From contig JAOTON010000773.1 of NCBI GenBank assembly GCA_034440635.1, forward strand, positions 1,528,650-1,592,649: a DNA stretch of 64,000 bases, given 5' to 3'. Source of the stretch: Lepas anatifera (Eukaryota > Arthropoda > Thecostraca > Lepadidae). Within the stretch, counting starts at the first letter, position 1; every line of letters starts with the position of its first letter. The notes under the pieces are model-generated. The model searched no databases, was not told where the DNA came from, and saw nothing but the letters and a program-made list of their open reading frames with translations. The position numbers were made by a program, and so were the translations under genes. Of this stretch, positions 22,371-33,365 are shown in pieces.

Positions 22371-23185
22371 CCCTCGCCCCACCGGGCCATCGATGGCCTG
22401 CTCAGAATTTTCAAAATAACAGAAGAAACTACGTGAAGCAGCACCGCGGTTGAGATATCTTCCTCTAACCACATCATTTTCCCACTATCCGTGAAGTTTT
22501 TTACCCTAGGACACACTAGGTCAGGTTACCAGACACGGTCAACCAAGGCCACCTCACTTCAAAATTTGAGCTCAACTATAGCTACATTTCTAAGCCGATT
22601 GATTTGAAACTTTCTATACTTGATGACCTCTCCAGGGTCTACAACAATTTATGTCCGGGTTTTTTTATTTGGATACCTGATGTCAGTTCACGAGGTGACC
22701 TCTCTCATGAAAAAACATGAGAAAAGCTGTCATAAAAAATGATTGTGAATTCTCAGATTGCTCAGGAAAGCATTCTCGACCACCATTTTACGGATTCCAG
22801 GGAATATTTTCCCTCGGCGCCCCCCTGAAAGGTCGATGGCGCCCCCCTGAAATGTCGCTTCCCACCCCCCAGGATGCGAAAGTCGGCGCCCACCGATAGG
22901 ATTTGGCGCCCACCTGATAGCTTTTGCCGGTCATAAGTGGCGCCCCTGGTCCAGATGGCGCCCCCCGGTCCGGATGGCGCCCCCCGGGAAGGTGCCCCCC
23001 GATCGGCAATCCTGGATCCGCCTATGGAGCATTAAGACATGCAACGTAAAACTATACTGAATTCTCACGAGCTTTATAATGCATTTTGCAGATTTGTGCT
23101 AACCCCTATATTTTCGGAGTTACAGGGGCATCGATGCCCCCACTGGTGGAGCAGGGGTGGCCCTAGTACCCCGGTGAAGCGCGGG
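22371..23185. mobile_element. TTAA-flanked MITE, family P, with a nested hAT MITE fragment
   Basis: TTAA at 22367-22370 and 23186-23189. The left end CCCTCGCCCCACCGGGCC is followed by an ATCGAT-centred palindrome, and the right end is the complement of CCCGCGCTTCACCGGGG. The subterminal block (GAAGCAGCACCGCGGTTGAG) matches the copies at 23228 and 48174. A truncated family-B hAT MITE (about 22811-23027, ending TGGATCCGCCTATG) interrupts it. Confidence 0.8.
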
Positions 23186-23227
23186 TTAATGCGCTTTTAT
23201 ATTATATCACATCGATCCATGTCCTAA

Positions 23228-24251
23228 CCCGCGCCCCACCGGGGGTCCGGCGCCACCTTCGCCCCACCGGGGGGCCATCGATGGCCCCCCTCTAACTCCG
23301 AAAATATGGGTGTTAGCGCAAATCTGCAAAGTGCAATAGAAAGCTCGCGTGAATTCAGTAAGAAATTACTTCACATGTTTTAGTGCTCAGGTCAATGGTT
23401 TGACCTCCAGAGGTCAAATTAGGTCAAGATCGGCTATTTTCACTCAAATATGCAATGATTAAGCAAACTGGGCATAACTCTTACGTCATTAGAGCTATTG
23501 AGGCCTGGTAAAGTACATTTGATAGCAAATTTCCAGTCCTTTTTCCGCTATGTGGAACGTTAAGACCTCCCGCCAGTGGTTTGACCTCCAGAGGTCACCT
23601 CGTGACCTAATATGACCTGAGGTCACGAAAGGTCAAAAAGTGACCTTGCCGTATATCAAATGAAAGCCAGTGACAAGACAAACACGATGGTGTTTGTTTC
23701 ACCGCTCTAGCTTAATTAGGTCAAAAGTTATTGTCAAAATACTGTTTTTGACCTCTGGTGACCTTGGATGACCTTGGAAAAGTCAAAGGGCAAATATGCC
23801 CCCTGGGATCCGTGAAAGGGTGTCCAAAAACGCTGTTCTGAGCAGTCTGAGTATTTGCAATCATTTTTGTGGCTTTTATATCATGAAACAGCTTTTCCCC
23901 ATGCTTTTCCAATGGGAGAGGTCGCCTCGTGACCTGACCTCAGGGCACGAAATCGAAAAATCCCGGATATACACCTTGTAAACCCTAGAGGGGTCATGAA
24001 GTGTAGGAAGTTTCAAATCGATCGACTTTGAAATGTAGCTCTTACAGAGCTCTAAAGTTGAAGTGAGGTGACCTTGGTTGACCTCGTCTGGTGACCTGAC
24101 CTTGGGTGACCCGGGGTAAAAAATTTCAGGGATGATGGGAAAATGATGCAGTGAGAGGTAGAGCCCTCAACCGCGGTGCTGCGCCTCGTCATTTTTCTGA
24201 TATCTTGGAAAAACCTTAGGGGGGCCATCGATGGCCCCCGTGGGGCGAGGG
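23228..24251. mobile_element. family P MITE, 1024 bp, flanked by CTAA on both sides
   Basis: Ends CCCGCGCCCCACCGGGG and complement of CCCTCGCCCCACGGGGG are inverted. Each has an inner GGGGGCCATCGATGGCCCCC-type palindrome. The interior is nearly the same as the copy at 48174-49189 in opposite orientation: a 63-codon open frame in each differs at only two residues. Both flanks read CTAA instead of TTAA (23224-23227, 24252-24255), suggesting insertion into a CTAA site or later change of both. AGGTCA/TGACCT words are abundant. Confidence 0.82.
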
Positions 24252-24681
24252 CTAATTCTCCCCGCATGTCTCACTTGAATCCATACACGTGTATTTCCGG
24301 ACATTTCGGACATTCAGACATTTACAAGGGCATGCACACAGGTGTGGACGAGTTGCATAATATAGGAAAGAATAGAGTGAGCACCGGGTAGGTCTGTAGT
24401 GTAGCCAGCAGGGGACGGGAAGACAATCTATGTGTCCGTCTTCGCCCTCGGTTGACAGGTGAAAGTTTTGAATTTGGTGCTGATGTAAATAATGATTACA
24501 GCTTTCTTTGGCGGCGAATATACCTTTACTCTTATATGTACTGGGATGAGACATTAGAAGACTGATGCACTTATTTGGATGAGGGACAACATAACCGGAG
24601 AGGGAAACAAGTCTACGAACAACTATTGATTCTTAGGGCTTATCTACGAATAACTACGATGGGATACGAGACACACCACAT

Positions 24682-24683
<2 letters not shown>

Positions 24684-24714
<31 letters not shown>

Positions 24715-24729
24715 GCACGCACGCACGCA
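24684..24729. repeat. (CA)n/(CACG)n microsatellite
   Basis: About 25 bp of CA repeat runs into five GCAC units. It is a simple sequence repeat with no other context. Confidence 0.9.
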
Positions 24730-27515
24730 TCAAGGCACCACAACCCGGGACTTCTCCCCGCTGTGTGTCCCAGTTCTCCTGGGCCTGTCCCAACTCTCCA
24801 CCTCAGGTGTCTTTTTATATTTCGTTACGTTGGTCAAATACCTTTTGAGTATTGAAGCTGTGACATCTCATAATGAAAGACAATTGTCTGCTCTATCTAA
24901 CGGTACCGTTTTTAATAGGTATTATGGAATCAGTCGCTGATTTTCTGCAAATTTCTAAAATCAACCTTCAATTTTCGTCCCAGTTCTCCCTCCTCTCCCC
25001 TAATACATACATAGGCGGAGACCGATCCGAGGTAATGGTGGGGTGGCTTGAGCTCCCTAGGCCCCCAAAATGTAGCCCTAGGTTCACCACTGGCTGAAGC
25101 AGTTAGTCAAAGCAAATGTTCCCCAACATAGTCACCCTAAATAGGTGGAGATATACTCAGAGATGAAAATGCTTCTACCTCAAAGATAGAAATATATTCG
25201 CAAAAGAGTGCGGGCCTGCTGACGCTAGAGTGCGGAGTTTGAACCAGACCACAGAACAAGCCATTCGTAACCGATTCCACTTGCCCCGAATGGACATGTA
25301 GCTGGTCATGGTCTGCCCTGGGCCGACTTCACTTGTACGAAATGGACATGTAGCTGGTCATGGTCTGCCCTGGGCCGACTCCACTTGCCCCGAATGGACA
25401 TGTAGCCGGTCATGGTCTACTCTGCTTCGACGATGAGGCGTATACATTTGCAAGCTTCCATGCAGAAAGGCGGAGTCGGCGCTGTCAACGAAACAGCCGT
25501 CCAGCCGATCAGCTGACGATCGGCTGATCGGCTGCTCCTGCGAGTGCTCCGCGATTCGTGCTCCAAAAGTTGTGAATTAAGTGTTTTTCTTCTTAGAACG
25601 TATATCCAAGATGTAGCTGATAATATTTTCTACTTGTGCATCGAATTTCTTGAAGTTATAATGGCTCTGCGACCAACATGAAGATCATTAAAGTTTGCAG
25701 AATTGCTGAAGACTTTTGCGATCACTGTAAAAATCCTTGCGACGATCTCGACGCCTCAGCATAGACTGCCCAAAGACCCTGCGTTTTCAGACTCTTAAAT
25801 CTCGTGACTTTCTCGGTTGGGCACTTATTTTCTAGAGACGGCAAATTGATCTCAGGCTGAAAAATGGTTGTTCGAATAATCGTCATGTTTGCCTGGAAAC
25901 TCGATGATATGTCTTCTACGTGGACACTACAACTATCGTGAATGTAATGAAGGATTAGGATATATAACAGAGCTTTCGCTGAGCGGTCCCGTATGTGTGA
26001 CTTGCTCGCATTGGCTCTGTTTGTTTCTGGTCTTTTGTTAAAGCTGGAGTTTTAATTTCCGTCCTTGATAACGCTTAGTTCGATGGCATTTGCCTCAATA
26101 ACCGTCATATGGCTTCTGATACGTATTTTAAGTCTTCCTGTGATACTCAGAACATTTTACAAGACTGCTACTTCCGAACAGTGCACCGTGCTACTTCCGG
26201 ACAGTGTACTACCCACGTCTGCTGCATTCTACCTGGTTTCACATCCTGCGGGTCGTCTACTTATGCACTCACCTGTTTAGTGATTTTAGTCTATCATCAA
26301 GGATTTAAATTCAAAATGGTTGCTGACCCTGATCCGAAAACAGCTATCCAAGCGAACTGAAAAGCAAGGAGGAACAGCCCCCAGCGCAAGGGTGGTTACG
26401 GTAAACTTAAGAATTACGATATAAAACGATTCTGTGCACCTAAAATTAATAGGTAATCGGTCAATCTAGCCGAATAATCTTATGTACAAGTGAGTTCCAG
26501 GCTAAGAATAGCCACATGTATTTTGTGGAGCGGTCTGATGAAGTAAAATAAATAAATAAATAAATAAATAAATAAATTGCGTAGACGAACAGGATGTTAC
26601 GTTGAAGTCCTGTTTTGGAGATAATTAATTTAAATTTGTTCACCTTCTCCCGGGTTGTGGTGCCTTGATGGGGTCCAAAAACACCCCCTTCTAACTAGAA
26701 AACTAAGAAGGCTTGGAAGACGAAAACAAATTAAAGTTCGTCCAAAGAACAATCGAATCTGCTTCTTTCACACTTTCCTCATATCAATATTGAGGCTACT
26801 AGAAGCCAGAATAAAAGTCAACACTTTGCTGAAATGAGGTGTACCTACACGACCTTGTTTATATCATAACAAAAATAGCTAGAAACGTTCTTTTCAACGC
26901 CGTTTGAAGGTAGGTACTTGAATGACTCTTCTATTACCATGTCATCCAATTTTGGATAGGCCAAAGACTAGGGCGCTGTAGGTCACTGAACACCACGAAT
27001 TTGTCATACCTTCAGGTTGAAATATCAAGCAGGTTGGATTTAGACGCTATATATCCTATTTAAGACAAGGGTGGATCTAATCATTTTCGCTAGGGGTGCC
27101 GTGGCTTTGGGTGGCTCGCTTTCGTGGTTGGGGGGCGTCCAATTTTACCTTCGTTGCTTATTTCTTCTTCTTCTTTTTTTGCGAACCGAATCAGTTAAAA
27201 AGGGAATGAAAGCTTTGATATTTTCTTCTCAAAAAATCGCGTTAAAAATACCATGCCTTCGACTGTCTTTAATAGAGATCTCAAGAGAGGTAAGAAAAGA
27301 ACTTATTTCTAAAGCGTTTATTCTATTCGTACTATATAATGGATAAGCCAGTCGTGCTGATCACTGTCACTAGGACTCACGGTTAGGAGACACTCTGGGA
27401 CCCGGGAGACTGCATGGTATTTATTTGCTTCAAGATCAGAGATCAAAATTATCGTCGGAGACCCAGGTTTGTAGAAGGCCCACGAATATTTCAAATCGGT
27501 CCGTCTCGTTCAATG
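24730..27515. other. intergenic; simple repeats only
   Basis: A 58-59 bp unit (ACATGTAGCTGGTCATGGTC core) occurs three times at 25271-25422, and an (AAAT)n tract lies at about 26546-26577. GATCAGCTGACGATCGGCTGATCGGCTG near 25508 is a small palindromic stretch. No gene-like structure is seen. Confidence 0.55.
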
Positions 27516-27518
27516 CCA

Positions 27519-27615
27519 CCCGGTAGCTCAGTTGGCAGAGCGTTGGGCTCCGACTCACTCAGAAAACCATGCAGTGGTAGTTCACCGGTGAAAACTTGGG
27601 ATCGATCTCCTTGAG
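27519..27615 (+). mobile_element. tRNA-derived SINE head
   Basis: GGTAGCTCAGTTGGCAGAGCG is a textbook tRNA D-arm/A box, and the downstream GGGATCGATCTCC approximates a B box. The anticodon region does not fold into a standard stem and the acceptor stem is unpaired, so this is a SINE head, not a functional tRNA gene. Confidence 0.55.
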
Positions 27616-27924
27616 ACGCTGCGGTGCTCTATGTTTACCCGACGGAAGTCACCCGGCTGACAACCGGCGCTGTATGTTTACTCGACGTAGGTCACCTGGA
27701 AACTGACTGGTGAGTGGGTGACCTGAGAGGGGCAGCCATCCCTGTGCTTAGAAGCTTCCTGCTGCGGCGAAGGCGATATTAGCCCGTTAACATCACCATC
27801 TACACGGAAGAGGTCGCGTATAACTGGCACCATAGCAACCTTTGGGCGGGAAGTGAAGGATTGACCTTGACATTGACCTTGACGTTGAGAAGCCTGCCTA
27901 ATTATGAAGTCATAGCATAGCATA

Positions 27925-28105
27925 CGCAGGGATGCGGAGCCGATACAATTTTGGACGGCTCCGGCTCCGGCTCCGGTCCGAGGTTATGATTTCGGCTCCG
28001 GCTCCGGCTCCGGCTCCGGGTTCAAGTGTCCTAACGGCTCCGGCTCCGGCTCCGGGAAAAATAGTCGGCTCCGACCGGCTCCGGCTCCGGCTCCGGCAAT
28101 GTACC
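27925..28105. repeat. (GGCTCC)n-containing dispersed element
   Basis: Four blocks of GGCTCC repeats are separated by short unique spacers. They are framed by GCATACGCAGGGATGCGGAGCC on the left. A second copy with the same frame (CATCCCTGAGCATACGCC on its right side) is at 32725-32860, so this is a mobile or dispersed unit and not simple expansion at one locus. Confidence 0.7.
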
Positions 28106-28410
28106 TATTTCCAAAATGTGATCGAAACGTTCTCAAGGGCGTGAAAGTCCATCAGATACAAAGTGACTATGTATTTGTACGAATGAAAAATGGCGACTGG
28201 ATGAACGAACGCTCTTGACCAGATGCCAAAGGCCAGTGAACCTCAAAACTGGACCAACCTACACCCAACCTATGGCAAACTGCACTGCACTGTTATGGAA
28301 AACAGAAATATGGGTGAGACATGCCCGCAAACCCACATAAAAAATTAAAGATACAACGATCAAGTAAAGCTTGGACAGCCCGCAAAGAAAAACTTCGATG
28401 AGCTTACAGC

Positions 28411-29190
28411 AGGGTCGTTCAAAAATATTTTGTTTTTACTTTTCAGATTCGAACCCACTTTTTCCCATTATATATTCAATTCCGATTTCAATGAGCCACA
28501 TTCCAAGCGTCTACAACAGCGGGAAAGATCGCCTCAAAACGGTTAAATATTTCATGTTTCGGGCGCAATTGGCCACCCGGCGTTGCAGTCTCCACTTGTT
28601 AAATTGGAATGAAAGGGGTGCGTAACCTACCAGTAAAGACAGCCTGGCATGTGCGTGCGTATAAGAGCGGGAGGTGGGATTTAACATGCAGGCATCTACT
28701 TGTCAGATATATTTGTAGCGCAATACAAATACATGTTATTCCACAAAAGACCTGAAATTAAATGATTCAGCACCCTAGTACTCTAAATCCCGACAGAACA
28801 GGAATGCCTTCCGGAGGCGAACCTTTCTCTAGTAACTATCGCTGGAGACCGTCGTGAGGCAGATGCTTCTGCCTATTCTCCTGCAAACTATTTAAGAGCT
28901 CTGGTACTGATAAAAGAAGATCCTGTTTCATATTTTTACCCTTTAGGTGGCTCACGAAATCTTCCACCAGCTTCACACCACGTTCTGTGGGACCATTCAC
29001 GACAGTACGTTCTGGAATACCTTGAAACAGGGAAAGCTATACCAGTCACCAGCTTCTCAATGGAGCCATTTCATGTCAGAATCTTTCAGATTCAGGCGCT
29101 CGAATACCATCCAGCTTTCAGGAATGAGAAATTGGGAGAGGCTTGGTATCGAGCCGAGCTCTTCATAGCCTCTGTCGGAAACTTTAGCCT
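28411..29190 (+). repeat. left arm of a ~0.78 kb inverted repeat
   Basis: The segment from AGGGTCGTTCAAAAATATT to CGGAAACTTTAGCCT is matched in reverse complement by 30964-31734, with only scattered substitutions and small indels over its whole length. The outer boundary on both sides is AGGGTCGTTCAAAA. No transposase motif is apparent. A 74-codon frame at 28947-29168 is partly conserved between arms, but only because the DNA is. Confidence 0.85.
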
Positions 29191-29569
29191 ACATAACTGA
29201 AAGGTGGATGGTTTTGCTGTTTAGGCCAGGTACTTTATCACTGCCTTTTTACCTTCAGCATTGTGATTCTTATTTGCGAAGCAGATTATAACTTTCTGGT
29301 CACAAATAACAGTTGCGTTTGCACATTGACTTCAGCGCCTCTACACAATACCGGAGTATTATCTCGAATTGCGCAAGCTGGTTTACGTGTGGCTGTCAGG
29401 AGAGGTTGTCTCCAACAACTGTCTGTTTAGAAGACCCGGAGCTCACCAGCGAGCCATATTATGGAATATAGGACATTTATGGCATGAAGTACGTGCTACT
29501 ACTGTGTCAGATTCCGTTCATCATTCCAGAAGATACGTAAAGACAGAATATTATAATTTTTGGAGTTTA

Positions 29570-29760
29570 AAAACGCATCAACTGCTCAGGTCATATGGCA
29601 TCAGAGGAGAGAGGGAAAGAATTAGCTCGGGCTAGAGCAGGGCGCCAGATTCTGCCTCTGGGTGGGCTCGAACCCACGACACCCAGCACATAATGAATGT
29701 CATTGGCAAGCCGAGCGCAAGCGCTAACCGGTTGAGCCACTCAGACTCCGAAATAGTTAG
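29570..29760 (-). mobile_element. tRNA-derived SINE, second copy
   Basis: The minus strand reads GAGTGGCTCAACCGGTTAGCGC (A box region), then GTGGGTTCGAGCCCACCC (B box/T arm), then a body that shares the ATATGACCT..GCAGTTG end with the SINE at 10625-10805. The acceptor ends do not pair, so it is a SINE and not a tRNA gene. It lies in the spacer of the 28411/30964 inverted repeat. Confidence 0.65.
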
Positions 29761-29882
29761 CGGCTTTCCTTATAAGTGGTTCTAAACCATGCATTTGGGT
29801 TCCTCCGTCGCGGATAGTCAGCTTAAGAGCCTTCTATGAGCCTCAAAGCTATCCATAAAATGCAATGCAGTGCTTTCATTAA

Positions 29883-30790
29883 CACGCGCACTGGAGGGGG
29901 CCTCGGAGGCCCCCACCTGTTTTTCCGGGGTGGCCGGAGAACCGCTTGTAGCCGAAACACGAGACTTCGCCACATTACACAGAATTTAATACCGCGTCGA
30001 TTGGTGAAGATTTTTGAAAATCGGTTGACTATTTTTTGACTTATAGGCTTTTAAAGTCAGACCTGCATTTTGGGATCGCCGTAATCGCGCGGTCGGACCA
30101 GATAGCTTGCATTGGAGACCGAGTGGTGAAGTCATAACACAATATAACCGGGATTATATGTCAAGGTCACCTCACATGAAGGTCAAGGTCAAGGTCAAGG
30201 TCACAGGTCAAGGTCATATGTGCACTTTCAAGGTCACTGATCACAGTGCTTCCGGTCAAATGACGTTACCCGGTCTGACGTACATTATGCTATGACGTCA
30301 TCGATAAGGTACCCCAATACCAAGGTCAAGGTCAAAGGGCAAGGTCAAAGGTCATTTTCAAGGTCAATCCTCATTTCTCGCCAAACAGTGGCTGTAGTGT
30401 TAGTCAAAGTGTACATTATAAGTAGTATACTATATTGTGACCTTACAGGTCAATGACCTTGAATAACCTTGACCCCAAAATTGAAGGGAAGGCTCTTTGA
30501 GACCTTCTCTATATGACCCTGGTCCGCCTTTAGCTTATTCCCGCCATTTTCCCGCATAATCACGGCATTTACCGGTCGGTCCCCAGCATGGCCAAGTTTT
30601 GACCTTTATGACCTCGTTTGACCTTGAAGATATTAGCCTAGGTCAATAAAAATTGGTCATGATGTAGATCCCTATAACCCCCACCCACCTCTCAAATTTC
30701 GTTTTTCTACGCCTCTTAGTTACCGAGATCTTGGGGGCCTACCAGGCCCCCTCCAGTGCGCGTTAGTGCCAGACCCCTCCAGTGCGGGTG
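29883..30790. mobile_element. TTAA-flanked MITE, family R, with AAGGTCA arrays
   Basis: TTAA at 29879-29882 and 30791-30794. Left end CACGCGCACTGGAGGGGGCC and right end complement of CACCCGCACTGGAGGGG are inverted, and the right end is doubled (a second GGCCCCCTCCAGTGCGCG copy just inside). The interior has perfect head-to-tail AAGGTCA repeats at about 30180-30220 and again at 30322-30366, each containing TCAAGGTCA. A partial copy is at 32870-33217. Confidence 0.85.
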
Positions 30791-30963
30791 TTAAGTTAAT
30801 ATAGAAATCGCCTGAATGTGCTGAAGTCAATTTGTCATCAGCTGTGGTATCTGTGCACAGAAAGTTATATTCTGTGCGCTGGTGAGAACCACCATCGTGG
30901 AGGTAAGGAGCCAGTCGCACAACAATTGGCCAAAACAGCAAACGATTCACATTTGACTAGGGC

Positions 30964-31734
30964 AGGCTAAAGTTTCCGACAGAGGCTATGAAGAGCTCGG
31001 CTCGATACCAAGCCTCTCCCAATTTCTCATTCCTGAAAGCTGGATGGTATTCGAGCGCCTGAATCTGAAAGATTCTGACATAAAATGGCTCCGTTGAGAA
31101 GCTGGTGACTGGTATAGCTTTCCTGTTTCAAGGTATTCCAGAACGTACTGTCGTGAACGGTCCCACAGAACGTGGAGTGAAGCTGGTGGAATATTTCGTG
31201 AGCCACCTAAAGGGTAAAAATATGAAACAGGATCTTCTTTTATCAGTACCAGAGCTCTTAAATAGTTCGCAGGAAAATAGGGAGAAGCACCTGCCTCACG
31301 ACGTTCTCCAGCGATAGTTACTAGAGAAAGGTTTGCCTCCGGAAGGCATTCATGTTCTGTCGGGATTTAGAGTACAAGGGTGCTGAATCATTTAATTTCA
31401 GGTCTTTGTGGAATAACATGTATTTGTATTGCGCTACAAATACATCTGACAGGTAAATGCCTGCATGTTAAATCCCATCTACCGCTCTTGTACGCACGCA
31501 CATGCCAGGCTGTCTTTACTGGTAGGTTATGCACCCCTTTCATCCCAATTTAACAAGGGGAGACTGCAACGCCGGGTGGCCAATCGCGCCCGAAACATGA
31601 AATCTTTAACCGTTTTGAGGCGATCTTTCCGCTGTCGTAGACGCTTGGAATGTGGCTCATTGAAATCAGAATTGAATATATAATGGGAAAAGTGGGTTCG
31701 AGTCTGAAAAGAAAAAAGTTTTTTGAACGACCCT
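30964..31734 (-). repeat. right arm of the ~0.78 kb inverted repeat
   Basis: Reverse complement of 28411-29190, separated from it by about 1.77 kb that contains a SINE and a TTAA MITE, both presumably later arrivals. The pair could fold into a long hairpin. The two arms may be a foldback element or two oppositely oriented copies of one dispersed repeat. Confidence 0.85.
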
Positions 31735-31764
31735 AAGCCAACAGTGTTCAACATCAAAAACACA

Positions 31765-32119
31765 TCAGATAGGCTGATGGCATAATTCCTTTTCTAGAAA
31801 AATCGGAACCAACAACCCTACTGCCCAGGGCCCAGCAGCTGGTTCGCTCACTACACCACCCAATCGCGGTTGGGCGGAGCAGCAACATTGCCTCAATATG
31901 TCTGCTCTTAGTCTGGACCTGAGATCAGTAAGCAGTAGCTTCATCGCGGAGAACAACCTCTCCACGGACACCTGAGTAACTGGTAGCGCGGCCATTACCA
32001 GGCTAGCCGGCTGGATGATGGCTGGATATCTATCTAAGATGTCGCATACGGTCGCCCTCTTTAGGCGGCCCAAGTTTTTGAAGTCGGCTAGTGCCGCATC
32101 GAGTGACGGGGATGCTGTT
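31765..32119 (-). pseudogene. hAT transposase C-terminal fragment
   Basis: The minus-strand frame reads DAALADFKNLGRLKRATVCD, then YPAIIQPASLVMAALPVTQV, then SVERLFSAMKLLLTDLRSRL-RADIL. The block A-x-P-x-S-(V/S)-ERLFSxxKxxLTxxRSRLxxxxLxx is the C-terminal dimerisation domain of hAT transposases. Only this end is present: no DDE catalytic residues or BED zinc finger are found in the flanks. It is a decayed autonomous element, and the only transposase relic in the window that could relate to the many 8-bp-duplication MITEs. Confidence 0.8.
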
Positions 32120-32346
32120 TTCTGCGCCTTTTGCCCTGGGTTCTCGACAGACCTAGTATAAACTACTTCTCCGAGTACATGATAGCTCTCCTGGGGGGGA
32201 GGTGGGACAAAATATTTTATTGCTCGACAGACCTAGTGTAAACACCTTTTTCAAACAATTTCTTCGGCCTTTGGGGGCCAAAGATAGTCTGCCCCCTTCC
32301 AGGGCTTGGGGGGCATGACCGGAATGGCATCCCCTGCGTCTGTCAA

Positions 32347-32466
32347 CAGGGGCGGATGCAGGCCGACGGTATCGGGTAAATCGTGAAAAACATATGGTTT
32401 AAATCGCCAAAAATTGGGCAGTTTGGGGGCAACTGCCTTTTTTGTCCCCTCATGGATCCGCCAGTG
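32347..32466. mobile_element. hAT-type MITE, 120 bp
   Basis: Ends CAGGGGCGGATGCAGG and complement of CACTGGCGGATCCATG. Flanks tctgtcaa (32339-32346) and tctgctaa (32467-32474) agree at 6 of 8 positions. It sits about 230 bp from the hAT transposase fragment. Confidence 0.65.
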
Positions 32467-32724
32467 TCTGCTAATGCTTTCATTTGTTGCCAATTTCTGC
32501 CCATGCTAAATGGCCGGGGCGCATTACCTGCCCGGAGTGAGACCGTTTACGGAACACCCTAGTTGCAATATTGCACTAATCTCGATATACATAACATATT
32601 GAGAAAATGTAATATTTCAGGTGAATAAAGGTGTTTTCATGCGGCATCTCACGAGGTAAAATGTGACCGTTTCACTTTTGATTTTGGTAATTTTAGAGCT
32701 CTTTGGGAGCCGGGCCGGACCCTT

Positions 32725-32860
32725 TCTGACGGCTCCGGCTCCGGCCCGGCTCCGATCAAAGTGTTTGGCGGCTCCGGCTCCGGCTCCGGCTCGGGCAGAA
32801 TGGTCGGCTCCGACCGGCTCCGGCTCCGGCTCCGGCTCCGCATCCCTGAGCATACGCCAT
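32725..32860. repeat. (GGCTCC)n-containing dispersed element, second copy
   Basis: GGCTCC runs have the same spacer logic as 27925-28105, including the shared GGTCGGCTCCGACCGGCTCCGG centre, and end in CGCATCCCTGAGCATACGCC. Frame and centre identify it as the same dispersed unit. Confidence 0.7.
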
Positions 32861-32869
32861 ACTGAATAA

Positions 32870-33217
32870 TGCCATCTCACGGTAACACTGGGGTCAATGA
32901 TCTTGAACTTCATGTGTGTAACTGGCATATAACCCGATTATTTGGCGTTGTTATATCAACACTTGAACTACAGTGCAGACAAACTGGTGCGACCGCGCGA
33001 TTCCGACGGTCTCAAAATATAGGTCTGACTTTGAAAGCATATAAGTTAAGTATAAGTTAGGATAAGTATTGACCGATTTTCAACATTCCTTCACCAATCG
33101 ACGCGACCATGAATTCTCTCGAATGTAGCTAAGAGGCGTTTTCCGGCGGCGAAAAATTACCGGCCACCTTAGAAAAATAGGTGGGAGGGGGCACTTTAGA
33201 CCCCTCCACTGCGCGTG
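32870..33217. mobile_element. partial family R MITE
   Basis: The right end (CCCCTCCACTGCGCGTG) abuts TTAA at 33218-33221. The internal sequence is the reverse complement of the left third of the family R copy at 29883. The other end is missing, bounded by the GGCTCC element. Confidence 0.65.
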
Positions 33218-33365
33218 TTAATGTGAAGTCGGCGGAGAGCTTTGGTACGTCTGGGTAGCTGGTAGCTCCTGTGATGGCAGCTCCGTACCGCTGGAATGGT
33301 GACGAGGTGCCGTGTCATTGTGTTTGTTTTTAATTTTGTAGACAGTGTTAAGTTTTTTTCTTTAG

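Noticed and set aside
23721..23912. 63-codon open frame conserved almost identically at 48509-48700
   Set aside because: The conservation is that of the surrounding family P MITE DNA. The frame has no motif, and the third copy (22371) does not keep it, so it is not evidence of a protein.
27519..27600. tRNA gene with a textbook D-arm
   Set aside because: No acceptor-stem pairing and a poor T-arm; better explained as a SINE head.
28947..29168. Possible gene in the inverted repeat arm
   Set aside because: Only 73 codons, frame interrupted in the other arm, no domain recognised.
29640..29755. tRNA gene
   Set aside because: A and B boxes are good, but the acceptor stem does not pair, the anticodon arm is wrong, and the body is shared with another SINE copy.
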